Shown here: one piece after another, positions 45,778 through 56,200 of the stretch
Layout of the letters: every line of letters starts with the position of its first letter
Numbering within the stretch: position 1 is the first letter of the stretch
Assembly (NCBI RefSeq): GCF_024347315.1
Contig: NZ_AP025460.1
Coordinates: 124,001-188,000 of the forward strand
Length of the DNA: 64,000 bases
Direction of reading: 5' to 3'
DNA from: Vibrio atlanticus
GTDB taxonomy: Bacteria > Pseudomonadota > Gammaproteobacteria > Enterobacterales > Vibrionaceae
Notes under the pieces: generated by a model
Database searches by the model: none
What the model was told of the DNA's origin: nothing
The model's input: only the letters and a program-made list of their open reading frames with translations
Translations under genes and position numbers: made by a program

Positions 45778-47019
45778 TTATACGTCAATAAGCTGTTGGA
45801 TCTGATTAAGGATCTGGAAACCAAGAGAGTCTTTGCTATCTAGAGGTAGAGATTTATCGCCACCTTTCCAATAAAGGTGTAACTCATTACTACTACTATT
45901 AAAGCCTTGGCCTTCGACAGAAACATCGTTAGCACAAATCATATCGAGGTTCTTTCTTTCCAATTTTCCGCGCGCATACTTCTCGACATCTTGAGTTTCT
46001 GCTGCGAAGCCGACAGTAAATGGACGATCTTCGGTCATTGAGGCAACGGAAGCCACAATGTCTGGGTTCTTAACCATTTGAATGGTCATGTCATCTTTAC
46101 CATCGACTTTTTTAAGCTTCTGGTCTGCAATGGCCTCCGGGCGGTAATCGGCAACCGCAGCGCAGCTGATGAAAATATCATGCTGAGCAGCATTGGCATT
46201 CACGGCATCAAACATCTGTTGTGCGCTGTCTACATCAATGCGATTAACCTTGTTTGGCGTCGCTAATGAAACAGGGCCACTGATTAGAGTCACTGTTGCG
46301 CCTTGTTTCGCGGCCGCTTCAGCCAGTGCATAGCCCATCTTGCCTGAGCTGTGGTTAGTAATGTAACGCACCGGGTCGATGGCTTCACGAGTTGGACCCG
46401 CAGTAATTAACACCGAACGGCCAGTCAGAGGTTTAGGTTGGAAGAAGTCTTCACAACGATGGACCAGTTGCATTGGCTCTAACATACGCCCCATACCAAC
46501 ATCGCCACAGGCCTGTTCACCAGCTGCCGGGCCCCAGATTTCACATCCACGACGTTTTAGCGTTGCGATGTTCTCTTGAGTCGCAGGGTGGCTGTACATT
46601 TGTTGGTTCATTGCTGGGGATACCGCAACTGGCGCATCGGTTGCTAAAACCAAAGTGGTCAGTAGGTCGTTACCCATGCCTGCGGTCATACGCGCAATAA
46701 GGTCTGCGGTTGCGGGTGCTAATAAGACTAGGTCAGCCCATTTCGCCAGTTCGATGTGCCCCATGGAAGCTTCAGCAGCAGGATCAAGCAAACTATCAGA
46801 CACTGGCCTTCCAGAGACAGCTTGCATGGTGAGAGGAGTAATGAACTCCTTAGCCGCATTAGTCATGACGACTTGTACCTGCGCACCACGTTCGATTAAG
46901 CGTCGAGTCAGTTCGGCACATTTATACGCAGCGATACCACCACTAATGCCAAGTAGGATTTTTTTTCCAGCTAGGCCTTGTTGGTCAGCGTTATCCAGTT
47001 GATTAACCAATGTTTGCAT
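45778..47019 (-). CDS. coaBC: Bifunctional CoaBC (Dfp)
   Basis: The protein makes 4'-phosphopantetheine in coenzyme A synthesis: CoaC decarboxylates and CoaB adds cysteine. The N-terminal flavoprotein (CoaC) half has [35 protein letters not shown] and GMGRM. The C-terminal CoaB half has [30 protein letters not shown] and the [19 protein letters not shown] stretch. Length 413 residues against 406 in E. coli; the N-terminus is slightly extended. It is divergent from radC. Confidence 0.96.
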   Translation of the reverse strand: MQTLVNQLDNADQQGLAGKKILLGISGGIAAYKCAELTRRLIERGAQVQVVMTNAAKEFITPLTMQAVSGRPVSDSLLDPAAEASMGHIELAKWADLVLLAPATADLIARMTAGMGNDLLTTLVLATDAPVAVSPAMNQQMYSHPATQENIATLKRRGCEIWGPAAGEQACGDVGMGRMLEPMQLVHRCEDFFQPKPLTGRSVLITAGPTREAIDPVRYITNHSSGKMGYALAEAAAKQGATVTLISGPVSLATPNKVNRIDVDSAQQMFDAVNANAAQHDIFISCAAVADYRPEAIADQKLKKVDGKDDMTIQMVKNPDIVASVASMTEDRPFTVGFAAETQDVEKYARGKLERKNLDMICANDVSVEGQGFNSSSNELHLYWKGGDKSLPLDSKDSLGFQILNQIQQLIDV

Positions 47020-47242
47020 GATTCTGTTCCTTAATTTCTCTGGGACTAACGATATCAGAACAAAGGATTAGTGCCTAGAAGCAGAATTGGAACAGGTTTG
47101 ACACTCATCAAGTTGATGTTATCAAACTTATCAATTACACGGTTTTGCTAGGCATTAGTCTTCTTTATAAAGCTGTGGAAGCTCTCCGTAGACAAACGGA
47201 TTAGGCTGATGGATCGTATTCATCACCCTAGATAGCCTTTAT

Positions 47243-47917
47243 ATGCCTATAAGTAAAATGCCTGTTGAGTCGATGCCAAGAGAAAAGTTACTGAGTAGAG
47301 GCCCCGACTCCTTAAGTGATGCGGAGTTGTTAGCTATATTTCTTCGAACGGGCACACAAGGAATGAATGTTTTAGAGCTATCAGACAAGTTGATCAAAGA
47401 TTTTGGTTCGCTTCGCCATCTTTTTTCTGCAACGGAGGCTGAGTTTTGTGCCCATAAAGGGATGGGGCAGGCGAAATATGTCCAGTTGCAGGCTGTTTTG
47501 GAGATGACGCAACGTTATTTGGCCGAGACTTTATCTCGAGGGGATGCACTAACTAGCCCAAGTCACACCAAGTTGTATCTTTCGAGTATATTGCGTGATC
47601 GCCAGCGAGAAGCCTTCTACATATTGTTCCTAGATAACCAAAACAGAGTAATAAAGGATGAAGTGATGTTTGAAGGAACCATCGATGCAGCATCTGTTTA
47701 CCCGAGAGAAGTGGTTAAACGGGCACTTCATCATAATGCTGCCGCTTTAATCCTAGCGCACAACCATCCTTCCGGTGTCGCAGAGCCAAGCCAAGCAGAT
47801 AGGCGAATTACACGTAGATTAACCGACGCATTGGCACTAGTGGACATCCGAATTCTCGACCATTTTGTCGTTGGAGATGGCGAAGTTATCTCTTTTGCAG
47901 AGCGCGGATGGATTTGA
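47243..47917 (+). CDS. radC: RadC-family JAB/MPN domain protein
   Basis: The 224-residue protein has an N-terminal helix-hairpin-helix-like region ([18 protein letters not shown]) and a JAB1/MPN metalloprotease-like domain with the zinc motif [17 protein letters not shown]. The former link to DNA repair was not confirmed; its role is unknown. It sits between coaBC and the rpmBG operon, its standard place. Confidence 0.95.
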   Translation: MPISKMPVESMPREKLLSRGPDSLSDAELLAIFLRTGTQGMNVLELSDKLIKDFGSLRHLFSATEAEFCAHKGMGQAKYVQLQAVLEMTQRYLAETLSRGDALTSPSHTKLYLSSILRDRQREAFYILFLDNQNRVIKDEVMFEGTIDAASVYPREVVKRALHHNAAALILAHNHPSGVAEPSQADRRITRRLTDALALVDIRILDHFVVGDGEVISFAERGWI

Positions 47918-48058
47918 ATCACATTTTAGGTTGTTAGTTGCGTTAAATCTGCTATCATTCCGCCCACATTTTAGAACCTTAAATCAGCTCTGATTACTCA
48001 AATAGCTGCCCTGTTCAAAAAAAGATCACGAAATCCTTAAAAAGGATCTGTTCGGGTC

Positions 48059-48087
48059 TTGAGCAATGCATGTCAAGTTAGTATAAT
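48059..48087 (+). promoter_or_regulatory. Strong promoter of the rpmB-rpmG operon
   Basis: TTGAGC (48059-48064), a 17-bp spacer and a perfect TATAAT (48082-48087) are followed by a start near 48094, leaving a leader of about 115 nt before rpmB. Nothing else is evident in the 292-bp gap after radC. Confidence 0.8.
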
Positions 48088-48209
48088 ACGCGACCTTTGA
48101 TAGCCTTGAATGGATTTTCCATTATGGTTTTTACCTCTATTTTCAGAATTGATAGAGAGGTTCGGCCACCAAGGTTGATATCGAGCTGAAACGATTTGGA
48201 GAGACATTC

Positions 48210-48446
48210 ATGTCCCGAGTATGTCAAGTAACTGGTAAGCGTCCAGTAACGGGTAATAACCGTTCACACGCACGCAATGCTACCAAGCGTCGTTTTCTGC
48301 CGAACCTACAAACTCACCGTTTCTGGGTAGAGAGCGAAAAACGTTTTGTTAAACTACGTCTAACTGCTAAAGGCATGCGTATTATTGATAAGAAAGGCAT
48401 CGATGCTGTTCTTGTTGATATCCGTGCACGTGGCGAAAACGTTTAA
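48210..48446 (+). CDS. rpmB: 50S ribosomal protein L28
   Basis: The 78-residue protein has [34 protein letters not shown] and is the usual length of L28. It starts the rpmB-rpmG operon under a strong promoter. Confidence 0.98.
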   Translation: MSRVCQVTGKRPVTGNNRSHARNATKRRFLPNLQTHRFWVESEKRFVKLRLTAKGMRIIDKKGIDAVLVDIRARGENV

Positions 48447-48459
48447 GAGGAATTAAGCA

Positions 48460-48627
48460 ATGGCTAAAGGCATTCGTGAGAAAATCCGTCTAGTATCTTC
48501 TGCTGGAACTGGTCACTTCTACACAACTGACAAGAACAAGCGTAACATGCCAGGCAAATTTGAGATCAAAAAGTTTGATCCAGTAGTTCGCCAGCACGTT
48601 ATGTACAAAGAAGCTAAAATCAAGTAA
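48460..48627 (+). CDS. rpmG: 50S ribosomal protein L33
   Basis: The 55-residue protein [18 protein letters not shown]... ends in VMYKEAKIK and has [22 protein letters not shown], as expected for L33. It follows rpmB after 13 bp with the ribosome site AGAGGAATT. It lacks the CxxC pairs of the zinc-binding L33 type. Confidence 0.97.
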   Translation: MAKGIREKIRLVSSAGTGHFYTTDKNKRNMPGKFEIKKFDPVVRQHVMYKEAKIK

Positions 48628-48670
48628 TTGATAGCCCCTTTGTCTCTTCTTTTATAGAAGAATAAATTAA

Positions 48671-48697
48671 AAACCCAGCTTATAGCTGGGTTTTTTT
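48671..48697 (+). terminator. Terminator of rpmBG
   Basis: AAACCCAGCT (48671-48680) pairs with AGCTGGGTTT (48684-48693), loop TAT, and seven T's in a row end the transcript. Confidence 0.9.
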
Positions 48698-48830
48698 ATA
48701 TCTAAAATTTGAGTTACTCAATTATTCTTGTGTGATATAGCGTCTGATAGATAGAAAACCGTACAACATAGAAAGTATTGCCACTTTCACGATATACTGA
48801 TTACTCAATAGATTAGATGAGCAGAATCAG

Positions 48831-49415
48831 ATGAGATATCGTGGACGTCGATGGAACAACATACTCATGTTCAGTGTGATCGCTTTTATTGGGGTGTTAA
48901 ATCTTCCAACTTTGATCAAAACGTACCTTATCGAGCCTGAACCTGAAGTTAAGATCAGCGGTTCTTATCCTTCTCTTTTAAATCCAACAGCTGAGCTTCA
49001 AGCTTTGCATTTTGCTAATTGGTCAGTTGTACTCGAAGACGATCATTGGGCTTATCAATTTAAAGACACAGTGCTTCCTCAAACTACCAGTGCACAAGAG
49101 TTGTCACAGAGATGGCAGGAACTTGTGGGCACCGAAGTTGACTCTCAAACCTATACCGATCTCTCACCACAATTGAATACCCCGCACACCATTGAGGTGT
49201 GGTATCAAGATCAAGAAGAACCACAACGTATTACTTATTATCAGCTGCCTCAGTTCTGGTTGCTAAAAAACTGGAATGATCAGTGGTTGGCGGTGTCTAT
49301 TGAAGAGAGTTACTTGTTTCCAAGCTTTGGCTCAGAAGATTCATTTAAATCAGACCATCTCTTTAAAGCAGACAAGCTATCTATATCAGACAAATCACCT
49401 AAATCGGACGACTAA
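48831..49415 (+). CDS. Conserved hypothetical membrane-anchored protein
   Basis: I do not recognise a functional family. The 194-residue protein has one N-terminal membrane anchor (about residues 11-30, after RGRRWNN) and then a soluble part rich in Trp and Tyr that would lie in the periplasm ([47 protein letters not shown]). The last 30 residues are Ser/Asp/Lys-rich with degenerate repeats of SDK or KSD type, probably unstructured. It ends 2 bp before mutM, so it is cotranscribed with it. Confidence 0.75.
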   Translation: MRYRGRRWNNILMFSVIAFIGVLNLPTLIKTYLIEPEPEVKISGSYPSLLNPTAELQALHFANWSVVLEDDHWAYQFKDTVLPQTTSAQELSQRWQELVGTEVDSQTYTDLSPQLNTPHTIEVWYQDQEEPQRITYYQLPQFWLLKNWNDQWLAVSIEESYLFPSFGSEDSFKSDHLFKADKLSISDKSPKSDD

Positions 49416-49417
49416 CT

Positions 49418-50227
49418 ATGCCTGAATTACCCGAAGTCGAAGTGAGCCGCATGGGGATCTCGCCTCATTTAGTCGGTGAGAAGATTAAAGCGCTTACCTT
49501 TCGAACGCCTAAGCTGCGCTGGGATATTCCTCAAGAACTTAAGCGATTAGAAGGGCAGGTGATTCGCTCTATCTCACGCCGAGCTAAGTATTTATTGATA
49601 GAAACCGATACCGGAACAGCCATTGTTCACCTTGGGATGTCTGGCTCACTGCGCGTGTTAGACGCCGATTTCCCGCCAGCAAAACACGATCACGTGGATC
49701 TTAAGTTAACCAATGGCAAGATCTTGCGTTATAACGATCCGCGTCGCTTTGGTGCGTGGTTATGGTCGGCGCCTGATGAGATACATACTGTATTACTTGG
49801 TTCTGGTCCTGAGCCACTAACTGACGACTTCAACGCCGATTACATTGCTGAGAAAGCAGAAAAGCGTAAGGTCGCCGTCAAACAGTTCATTATGGACAAC
49901 AAAGTCGTGGTCGGTGTGGGTAATATCTACGCCAATGAAGCGCTATTTTCTTCACGTATTAATCCTTTGCGCTCTGCAAGTAAGGTTACAAAACAAGAGT
50001 GGCTCTTGTTAACTAAAGAGATCAAGCAAGTACTCACGACGGCTATCAGACAGGGTGGAACAACGCTAAAAGACTTTGCCCAAGCGGATGGAAAACCGGG
50101 ATATTTTGCTCAAGAGCTGCAGGTTTATGGTAAGGCTGGTGAACAGTGTCCTAACTGTGAAGAGCTGATTCAGGAACTTAAAATAGGGCAAAGAAACACG
50201 TTTTATTGCTCTAGCTGTCAGGTATAG
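49418..50227 (+). CDS. mutM: Formamidopyrimidine-DNA glycosylase MutM
   Basis: MutM removes 8-oxoguanine and formamidopyrimidines and cuts the abasic strand. The 269-residue protein begins MPELPEVE, which after Met removal gives the catalytic Pro1 and Glu2. The lysine of the KxxxxDx loop region (KHDHVDLKL), the H2TH motif ([13 protein letters not shown]) and the C-terminal zinc finger (CPNCEEL...FYCSSC) are intact. Confidence 0.97.
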   Translation: MPELPEVEVSRMGISPHLVGEKIKALTFRTPKLRWDIPQELKRLEGQVIRSISRRAKYLLIETDTGTAIVHLGMSGSLRVLDADFPPAKHDHVDLKLTNGKILRYNDPRRFGAWLWSAPDEIHTVLLGSGPEPLTDDFNADYIAEKAEKRKVAVKQFIMDNKVVVGVGNIYANEALFSSRINPLRSASKVTKQEWLLLTKEIKQVLTTAIRQGGTTLKDFAQADGKPGYFAQELQVYGKAGEQCPNCEELIQELKIGQRNTFYCSSCQV

Positions 50228-50229
50228 AT

Positions 50230-50439
50230 GTGTCCTTCTCAATACAGAAGTTGATATCACTTGAAGCTGTGTCTAGGGCACTTTATCTGATAAAATTACG
50301 GGTATTATTGTGGAATTTGTCGTCTTCATTTCTAAAGGCAGAGTCTACCTCTAGAGCTTTGTTGATAATTCCTTACCTATGGCTGCTGACTTTGCCTTCG
50401 TTACATTACGCAAAAATAAAATATAAAGAGAAACTATGA
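50230..50439 (+). CDS. Possible small hydrophobic ORF between mutM and the LPS genes
   Basis: A GTG at 50230 opens a 69-codon frame that ends in TGA overlapping the ATG of the GT90 gene (ATGA). The protein would be hydrophobic in the middle (LIKLRVLLWNLSSSFL, ALLIIPYLWLLTLPSL). No family is recognised and no good ribosome site precedes the GTG. The ATGA overlap is compatible with translational coupling but could be chance. Confidence 0.25.
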   Translation: MSFSIQKLISLEAVSRALYLIKLRVLLWNLSSSFLKAESTSRALLIIPYLWLLTLPSLHYAKIKYKEKL

Positions 50440-51386
50440 AGATATTTTATTATCTAAAACATGCCTTGCTCTCTATCGCACCTCGTTTGTATTTTTCAAA
50501 ACAGTTTGAAAAGCTGGAAAAGTCATATTCCGGTCAAGCTGACTATATAAAAAGCAGAGTAAATTATTATGTGAAAGGGCTCGGCGACTTTGATAAGGCT
50601 AGTCTAAGCTGCGAGATTAGTAATTATTCTCGAAAAGGCTACACATCTTATTTCTTTGATCTTAAAGAGTTTCTTCATTATTTTCCAAAGTACTTTCGTT
50701 TCAGTTACTACTTTGGTGATGAAACGCATATAGAGCCAGTTCCAACTTTATTTAAAGCTCGTCCGATTGATGGGAACAATAGTAACTCTGTACTATTTAA
50801 ATTAGATAAGCGTCGTCATTTCCGATTCGTGGATGATAGCTTAAGTTTTTCTGATAAAAAAAATATGGCTGTGTTTCGTGGTGCCGTGACTCAACCACAC
50901 AGAATTCGTTTTATGGAAACTCTGTATGGTCATCCACTGATGAATGCAGGTCAATCGAATACTTCAGAGCAACACCCAGAGTGGCAACAGCCATTTATGA
51001 CAGTAGAAGAGCAGCTTCAATACAAATTCATTATTTGTCTTGAAGGGAACGATGTTGCATCAAACTTGAAATGGGCAATGTCTTCAAACTCACTTGTCGT
51101 TACTCCAAAAATGAAATTTGAAACGTGGTTTATGGAAGGCACTCTGCAGCCAGGCATACATTATGTAGAGGTGAAGGATGACTGGTCGGATTTTGAGCAA
51201 AAAATCAAATACTATTTAGACAACCCTAAAGAGTCTGAACAGATGATCAAAAATGCGCATGAATACCTTGCTCCTTTCCAAGATGAACAACTAGAAAAAT
51301 TGGTTTGCATTAAAACACTTCAAGAATATTTTAGACTATCTGGCCAAGCTATTAACGAACACGCTATTAACGAGCAAGACAAATGA
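50436..51386 (+). CDS. Glycosyltransferase family 90 (CAP10-like) LPS core enzyme
   Basis: The 316-residue protein has the GT90 features: FRGAVTQPHRIRFME, and YKFIICLEGNDVASNLKWAMSSNSLVVTPKMKFETWFMEGTLQPGIHYVEV near the C-terminus. GT90 enzymes of this LpsA type transfer a sugar, often glucose or xylose, to the LPS core on the cytoplasmic face of the membrane. It is the first gene of the LPS cluster and overlaps waaF by 4 bp. Confidence 0.85.
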   Translation: MKIFYYLKHALLSIAPRLYFSKQFEKLEKSYSGQADYIKSRVNYYVKGLGDFDKASLSCEISNYSRKGYTSYFFDLKEFLHYFPKYFRFSYYFGDETHIEPVPTLFKARPIDGNNSNSVLFKLDKRRHFRFVDDSLSFSDKKNMAVFRGAVTQPHRIRFMETLYGHPLMNAGQSNTSEQHPEWQQPFMTVEEQLQYKFIICLEGNDVASNLKWAMSSNSLVVTPKMKFETWFMEGTLQPGIHYVEVKDDWSDFEQKIKYYLDNPKESEQMIKNAHEYLAPFQDEQLEKLVCIKTLQEYFRLSGQAINEHAINEQDK

Positions 51387-52438
51387 AAATTCTGATTATT
51401 GGCCCGTCATGGGTTGGAGACATGGTCATGTCTCAAGGCTTATATATTGAGTTGCAAAGACAGTATCCTGACGCAAAAATTGATGTTTTAGCGCCAGCGT
51501 GGTGTAAGCCTATTTTGGAAAGAATGCCACAAGTCAATCAAGCTCTTGAAATGCCACTAGGGCATGGGCAATTTGATCTGAAATCTCGTTATAAGATCGG
51601 CAAATCGTTGAGGGAAGTACAGTACGATAAAGCGTACGTATTACCTAACTCCGCGAAATCAGCTTTAATTCCCCTGTTTGCACGCGTTCCTGAACGAGTT
51701 GGCTGGAAAGGTGAAATGCGTTTTGGTTTGCTTAATGACGTTAGAACCAATAAAAAAGCGTTTCAATACATGTTAGAGCGATATGTAGCGTTAGCGCACC
51801 CTAAAGCTGAAATGACGGGTAGTGGTTGTTTAGGTGAATTGTCATCATTACCTTTTCCAAGCCTACAAGTTGTTGACTCCAGCCAACAAGAGGCTATGGA
51901 GCAATTTGGTTTAAACAATCAAAGGCCTATCCTTGGTTTATGTCCTGGTGCTGAGTTTGGCCCTGCGAAACGTTGGCCTGATAATCACTTTGCAACAGCA
52001 GCGACAGCGATGATAAAGCAAGGTTACCAAGTGTGGTTGTTTGGCTCGGCTAAAGATCGTGAAGTAACCCAAAAGATAATCGAACAAGTCCCTGTTAATA
52101 TGCAGCAGCATTGCTTCAATTTAGCTGGAGATACGAGCTTAATTCAGGCTGTAGACTTGATCGGGGCTTGTCGTACTGTCGTTAGCAATGATTCTGGGTT
52201 GATGCATGTGGCCGCCGCGGTGGGCTGTAATGTCGTGGCTGTTTATGGCTCTAGTTCACCTAAATATACGCCTCCGCTAACCAACAAACTGGCGATCATC
52301 AATACCGATATTGAGTGCCGACCTTGCTTTGAACGAACTTGTCCCAAGCAGCACCTAAAGTGCCTAACTGAGTTAATGCCGAGTAGAGTCATTAGTGCTA
52401 TTGAGCAGTTTGATGTTATTTCCCAAGGCAAAATATAA
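51383..52438 (+). CDS. waaF: ADP-heptose--LPS heptosyltransferase II
   Basis: WaaF adds the second heptose to the inner core. The 351-residue GT9 enzyme begins MKILIIGPSWVGDMVMSQGL, and has PNSAKSALIPLFA, VGWKGEMRFGLLND, LGLCPGAEFGPAKRWP and NDSGLMHVAAAVG, all close to E. coli RfaF. The cysteine-rich end CRPCFERTCPKQHLKCL is a family feature. It overlaps the GT90 gene by 4 bp and precedes waaA by 13 bp. Confidence 0.96.
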   Translation: MKILIIGPSWVGDMVMSQGLYIELQRQYPDAKIDVLAPAWCKPILERMPQVNQALEMPLGHGQFDLKSRYKIGKSLREVQYDKAYVLPNSAKSALIPLFARVPERVGWKGEMRFGLLNDVRTNKKAFQYMLERYVALAHPKAEMTGSGCLGELSSLPFPSLQVVDSSQQEAMEQFGLNNQRPILGLCPGAEFGPAKRWPDNHFATAATAMIKQGYQVWLFGSAKDREVTQKIIEQVPVNMQQHCFNLAGDTSLIQAVDLIGACRTVVSNDSGLMHVAAAVGCNVVAVYGSSSPKYTPPLTNKLAIINTDIECRPCFERTCPKQHLKCLTELMPSRVISAIEQFDVISQGKI

Positions 52439-52451
52439 ATAAGGTCGTTAT

Positions 52452-53771
52452 ATGAGCATCGTCGTTCGTTGGGCCTATACCGCGCTACTTTTCCTTGTTA
52501 GCCCTATTCTGCTTTGGGGCCTATATCGCTCCAAAGCAAACAAACCGCCTTTTGGTCATCGCTGGAAAGAGCATTTCGGATTTACACCGCCTATTAAGAA
52601 TAGACAGTCGGGTGTGATTTGGATTCATGCCGTTTCAGTAGGGGAAGTGCTGGCGAGTAAGAAGTTAGTTGAACAACTGGCGATACAAAACCCAGATAAA
52701 AGAATACTGATCACTACAACAACGAGCACAGGCGCTGAACTGGTAGAAAAGATGAGCGGTTCGATTAGCCACCGTTATATGCCTATTGATTTTAGTTGGT
52801 GTGTTCAACGTTTTATCAACCGCATTCAGCCAGACAACATGCTCATTATTGAAACGGAATTATGGCCGAACACCATTAACACCGTTGCTAAAAATGATAT
52901 TCCGATGATATTAGTCAATGGACGATTATCAGAAAAATCAGCCAGTAATTATCAAAAAATGAGTTCGTTAATTTATCCGACAATTTCTAAGTTAAGTTTA
53001 ATATTGACGGTACACTCTGATGATAAATCTCGATTTGAGTTACTAGGTGCGCCGAGCGAAAAAGTCATTGTCACAGGCTCAATCAAGTACGATGTGTCGA
53101 TTGATAATAATATAATCGCACAAGGTGAACATCTTAGAAGTATTTTTGGACAGGGTAGGCAGATTTTCGCCGCCGCGAGCACTCATGCGGGCGAAGATGA
53201 ACAAATATTTAGAGCTTACCAGCAAGCCAAAAGAGAACTGCCAAAATTACTCTTAGTGATAGTACCTCGTCACCCTGAACGGTTTGATTCAGTTGCTGAA
53301 TTGGCCAAAAACCGAGGCTTAGTTTTGGTTCGTCGAACCGAAGTTGTTGACGAGTTACCGCTTGATGTCGATGTCTACCTAGGAGATACGATGGGAGAGC
53401 TTATGGTTTTGCTTTCTGCGAGCGATCTTGTCTTTATGGGAGGAAGCCTACTTGGAAAGAAAGTAGGAGGGCATAACTTCATCGAACCTGCGCTGCTTCA
53501 AAAATACTGCTTAACAGGGCCGAGCTATTTCAATTTTGCAGACCTAGCGAATCAATTGATCGAGTCAAGCGCACTGTCTGTTGTAGCCGATGAGAATGAG
53601 CTTGCTTTACAAATGATCAGTGCATTATCCAAGCCTAAAGAGTTAATTGAAAAAGGGCGAATAGGCTATGGTATAGTTCAACAGAATCAAGGTGCGTTAC
53701 AACAAACACTCCAATTGATACATCATTCAGCCACCAATAATCAGTCAACCAATATTGAGACATCACCATGA
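52452..53771 (+). CDS. waaA: Kdo transferase WaaA
   Basis: WaaA adds Kdo to lipid IVA at the inner membrane, and its product is the substrate of LpxL, LpxM, KdkA and the heptosyltransferases in this window. The 439-residue GT30 protein has an N-terminal anchor (about residues 4-22), the IHAVSVGEV motif with catalytic acidic residues near it, IETELWPN, and the nucleotide-binding FMGGSLLGKKVGGHNFIEPA. Its stop overlaps the GT25 gene by 4 bp. Confidence 0.96.
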   Translation: MSIVVRWAYTALLFLVSPILLWGLYRSKANKPPFGHRWKEHFGFTPPIKNRQSGVIWIHAVSVGEVLASKKLVEQLAIQNPDKRILITTTTSTGAELVEKMSGSISHRYMPIDFSWCVQRFINRIQPDNMLIIETELWPNTINTVAKNDIPMILVNGRLSEKSASNYQKMSSLIYPTISKLSLILTVHSDDKSRFELLGAPSEKVIVTGSIKYDVSIDNNIIAQGEHLRSIFGQGRQIFAAASTHAGEDEQIFRAYQQAKRELPKLLLVIVPRHPERFDSVAELAKNRGLVLVRRTEVVDELPLDVDVYLGDTMGELMVLLSASDLVFMGGSLLGKKVGGHNFIEPALLQKYCLTGPSYFNFADLANQLIESSALSVVADENELALQMISALSKPKELIEKGRIGYGIVQQNQGALQQTLQLIHHSATNNQSTNIETSP

Positions 53772-54508
53772 TCAAAACTTTTGTTATCCATGTAAGCAAA
53801 GGCTACGAAGAACGTAGAAAACATATAGATAAGCACCTGCCAGAAGTGGGCATCACTGATTACGAATATATGTTAGCTGGTGATATCGATGATCTATCTG
53901 ATGACGTTAGAAATGGTTTTTTTGACGACTCACTGAGGCTCCCTGAGAAGTCTTGCTTTTATAAGCACTACTTAGTGATGAAAAAAGTCGTAGAAGAACA
54001 AATTCCACAAGTATTAGTGTTAGAAGATGATGCTTTTTTAAATAGCGATTTTATTGAGCAACTAGAAGCTTTCCAAAGCGAGCTTGCTGGTGAAGAAAAG
54101 TATCTTGTAAATATTGAAGAGGCGTCGAGTTTAGTACCCACATCAGTAAGAGTACCAAATCAACATCTGTACTTGTGTAAAACGAACAAGCTTACTGGTG
54201 GTTTGCTTTATGACCTTAGTTTTGCTCGCGCAATGGTAGAGCATATGGAAAACAATATAACCGACGCACCTATTGATGGTTATATTGGTAATGAACGAAC
54301 GACATTAGAGTACAATATTTTTTGGACACACCCACCTTTGGTTCGTCAGGGCAGTAAAACCGGTGCATTTGATAGTGAGTTGAGTGGTAGAACCTCAGGG
54401 CTTTATGCGACGGTGAGAAGTTGGTTTAAAGAGGGATACCGAACTCATGTTCGAAGCCATGTCAGCAGCAAGCACAAAGCACTTTTTAAAAATATTACGA
54501 AGTACTAA
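53768..54508 (+). CDS. Glycosyltransferase family 25 protein
   Basis: The 246-residue protein starts MIKTFVIHVSKGYEERRKHIDKHL, the usual GT25 opening, and has a catalytic-type acidic stretch VLVLEDDAFLNSDF. GT25 enzymes such as Lob1 and LgtB add galactose or other hexoses to LPS outer core sugars. It is coupled to waaA by a 4-bp overlap, so it most likely decorates the core made by this cluster. Confidence 0.85.
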   Translation: MIKTFVIHVSKGYEERRKHIDKHLPEVGITDYEYMLAGDIDDLSDDVRNGFFDDSLRLPEKSCFYKHYLVMKKVVEEQIPQVLVLEDDAFLNSDFIEQLEAFQSELAGEEKYLVNIEEASSLVPTSVRVPNQHLYLCKTNKLTGGLLYDLSFARAMVEHMENNITDAPIDGYIGNERTTLEYNIFWTHPPLVRQGSKTGAFDSELSGRTSGLYATVRSWFKEGYRTHVRSHVSSKHKALFKNITKY

Positions 54509-54511
54509 ATT

Positions 54512-55405
54512 ATGAAATCAGAATTGGCTAGAAAACACTTAACATTTGTCATTTATGGCAATGATAGAACTTACTATCAAGGCGCAAGGTTTTGCATTTT
54601 GTCTTTTTTAGCCAATTGGGTTGAGGCAAATGGAACTAGGCCTGAAATTTCTGTTCTAGCGGAAGAACCTGAGCACTTCGCTAATATGCCAATTAAAGTG
54701 TTTCCGATATCGCCTGATCAAAAGGCTGAATGGAGTCTAGACAATACTTATCACTTTAGAATCAAAAACCGCGGCTTAAAATATCTTTGTGATAATTTAG
54801 AGTTGAGTCCTGAAGATAAACTGCTTTTTTTAGATACAGATACGTACTTTAACGTGCCAACAAACGTTTACTTCGACTCTATATCGGATAAAAACGCGTT
54901 ACTGTTTTGCTCAGAAGTGAACATCAATACTTTGCCAAGCACCAATGAGTATTCACATATCAGAGATAGAGATATAAAACTTATGGATGGCAGTGTCTAC
55001 CGCACCAATCCAGACTCAGTTATGTGGGCGTCGGCAGTCATTGGTATCACCGGAAAAAACTCATCGGCTTTTGATTATGCCGATGTGTTGATTCAAGCGT
55101 TACGTCAAGAAGGGTGTGAGGCACACACTTTAGAGCAGTTTGCGCTATCTGAAGCGCTCTCTACACAGGTGAATATTGAACCAGCGAAAGCTTGGCTCAA
55201 TCATTATTCAACGAGTGGGCGAAAAGACTGGGCGAGAACGGTGTTGGAACAGTTCTTTGAAGAACATGGAGATAAAACATTTGAAGAGCAAATACGCTTA
55301 GCTAAAGAAGTGTCCTTCAAGCGCCCTCTTGCTGAAGTGATTCGAGGGCATATCTATAAAAAGAAAAAGAAACTTCGTAAGTTATTTGGTTTGAAAGAAG
55401 AATAA
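54512..55405 (+). CDS. Probable GT-A glycosyltransferase of the LPS cluster
   Basis: The 297-residue protein looks like a nucleotide-diphospho-sugar transferase: it has a Rossmann-like start (TFVIYGNDRTYYQGARFCILSFLANW), and a DxD-type motif in LLFLDTDTYF at about residue 112 for metal and sugar nucleotide. The end is basic (IYKKKKKLRKLFGL), which could hold it to the membrane. The exact family is not clear to me. It lies 3 bp after GT25 and ends 1 bp before the convergent kdkA stop. Confidence 0.68.
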   Translation: MKSELARKHLTFVIYGNDRTYYQGARFCILSFLANWVEANGTRPEISVLAEEPEHFANMPIKVFPISPDQKAEWSLDNTYHFRIKNRGLKYLCDNLELSPEDKLLFLDTDTYFNVPTNVYFDSISDKNALLFCSEVNINTLPSTNEYSHIRDRDIKLMDGSVYRTNPDSVMWASAVIGITGKNSSAFDYADVLIQALRQEGCEAHTLEQFALSEALSTQVNIEPAKAWLNHYSTSGRKDWARTVLEQFFEEHGDKTFEEQIRLAKEVSFKRPLAEVIRGHIYKKKKKLRKLFGLKEE

Positions 55406-55406
55406 A

Positions 55407-56129
55407 TCATAGGCTTTCAAGGGTACTCATTTTGTACCCTTGTTCAATTTGTGAAAAATCAAAGTGCTGAGCATCAATCTTTCCTAACCGAACTTCTTTT
55501 TCGAATGAGCGCTCGAGTCGCTTTAGATTACTCACTTTCCAGCTATTACCTGTTTGCGTTAGGCATTTATCAAAATCGATAATCCAAACCTTGCCTGCTT
55601 TATCAACGAGAATGTTATGGATATTGAGGTCGGTATGATTGACCCCGGCATCGTGCATTTTTCGAATTTGATGACCAATATCGTTGAAATGGGAATCGGA
55701 TAGTTTTTTGTTTGATAGTATCTTTACTAAGTCTTCTGCGTCGGAAATCTTTTCAATTAAAATATCGGCTTTGTAAACGAGCCCTTCTTGCGAAACTTTC
55801 GCAGCAACGGGTGTCGGGACATTAACTTTATGTGTGGCTAGAAGCTCAAGTAACATTAACTCTTGGTATGCTCGTGAGCTCTCTAATCCAGTAAATAAAT
55901 AGCTGTCTCTAACTAGCTTTCCAAACAAGCCGCCGCGGTGATAATGTCGAAGAGCGAAATCGCTTTTTTCTCCCTTAACAAACCATGTTGTTCCTCTACC
56001 TTGAGCGTGCCCCAGTATTGCTTGATTCGCCTTCCAATAATCTACAGAAAAAGCCAATTCAACGTCTTCGGTGAGTAATTTAGGATTATACCAGTACGTT
56101 GTTTTATGGATTTGCTTTGTTGTAAACAT
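55407..56129 (-). CDS. kdkA: Kdo kinase KdkA
   Basis: KdkA phosphorylates O-4 of the single Kdo residue found in Vibrio and Haemophilus type LPS. The 240-residue protein is a protein-kinase-like enzyme with the HxDxxxxN catalytic loop as HTDLNIHNIL, the metal-binding WIIDFDKC and the glycine loop GRGTTWFVKG followed by FALRHYHRGG. It is the only core gene here on the minus strand and has its own promoter region, diverging from the GT9 gene. Confidence 0.93.
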   Translation of the reverse strand: MFTTKQIHKTTYWYNPKLLTEDVELAFSVDYWKANQAILGHAQGRGTTWFVKGEKSDFALRHYHRGGLFGKLVRDSYLFTGLESSRAYQELMLLELLATHKVNVPTPVAAKVSQEGLVYKADILIEKISDAEDLVKILSNKKLSDSHFNDIGHQIRKMHDAGVNHTDLNIHNILVDKAGKVWIIDFDKCLTQTGNSWKVSNLKRLERSFEKEVRLGKIDAQHFDFSQIEQGYKMSTLESL

Positions 56130-56200
56130 GAATCACTGTCTCGTATTGGGGAGTTTATGGCATACTTGGTAGAACAGTATATCAAACGCCGAACAGATTA

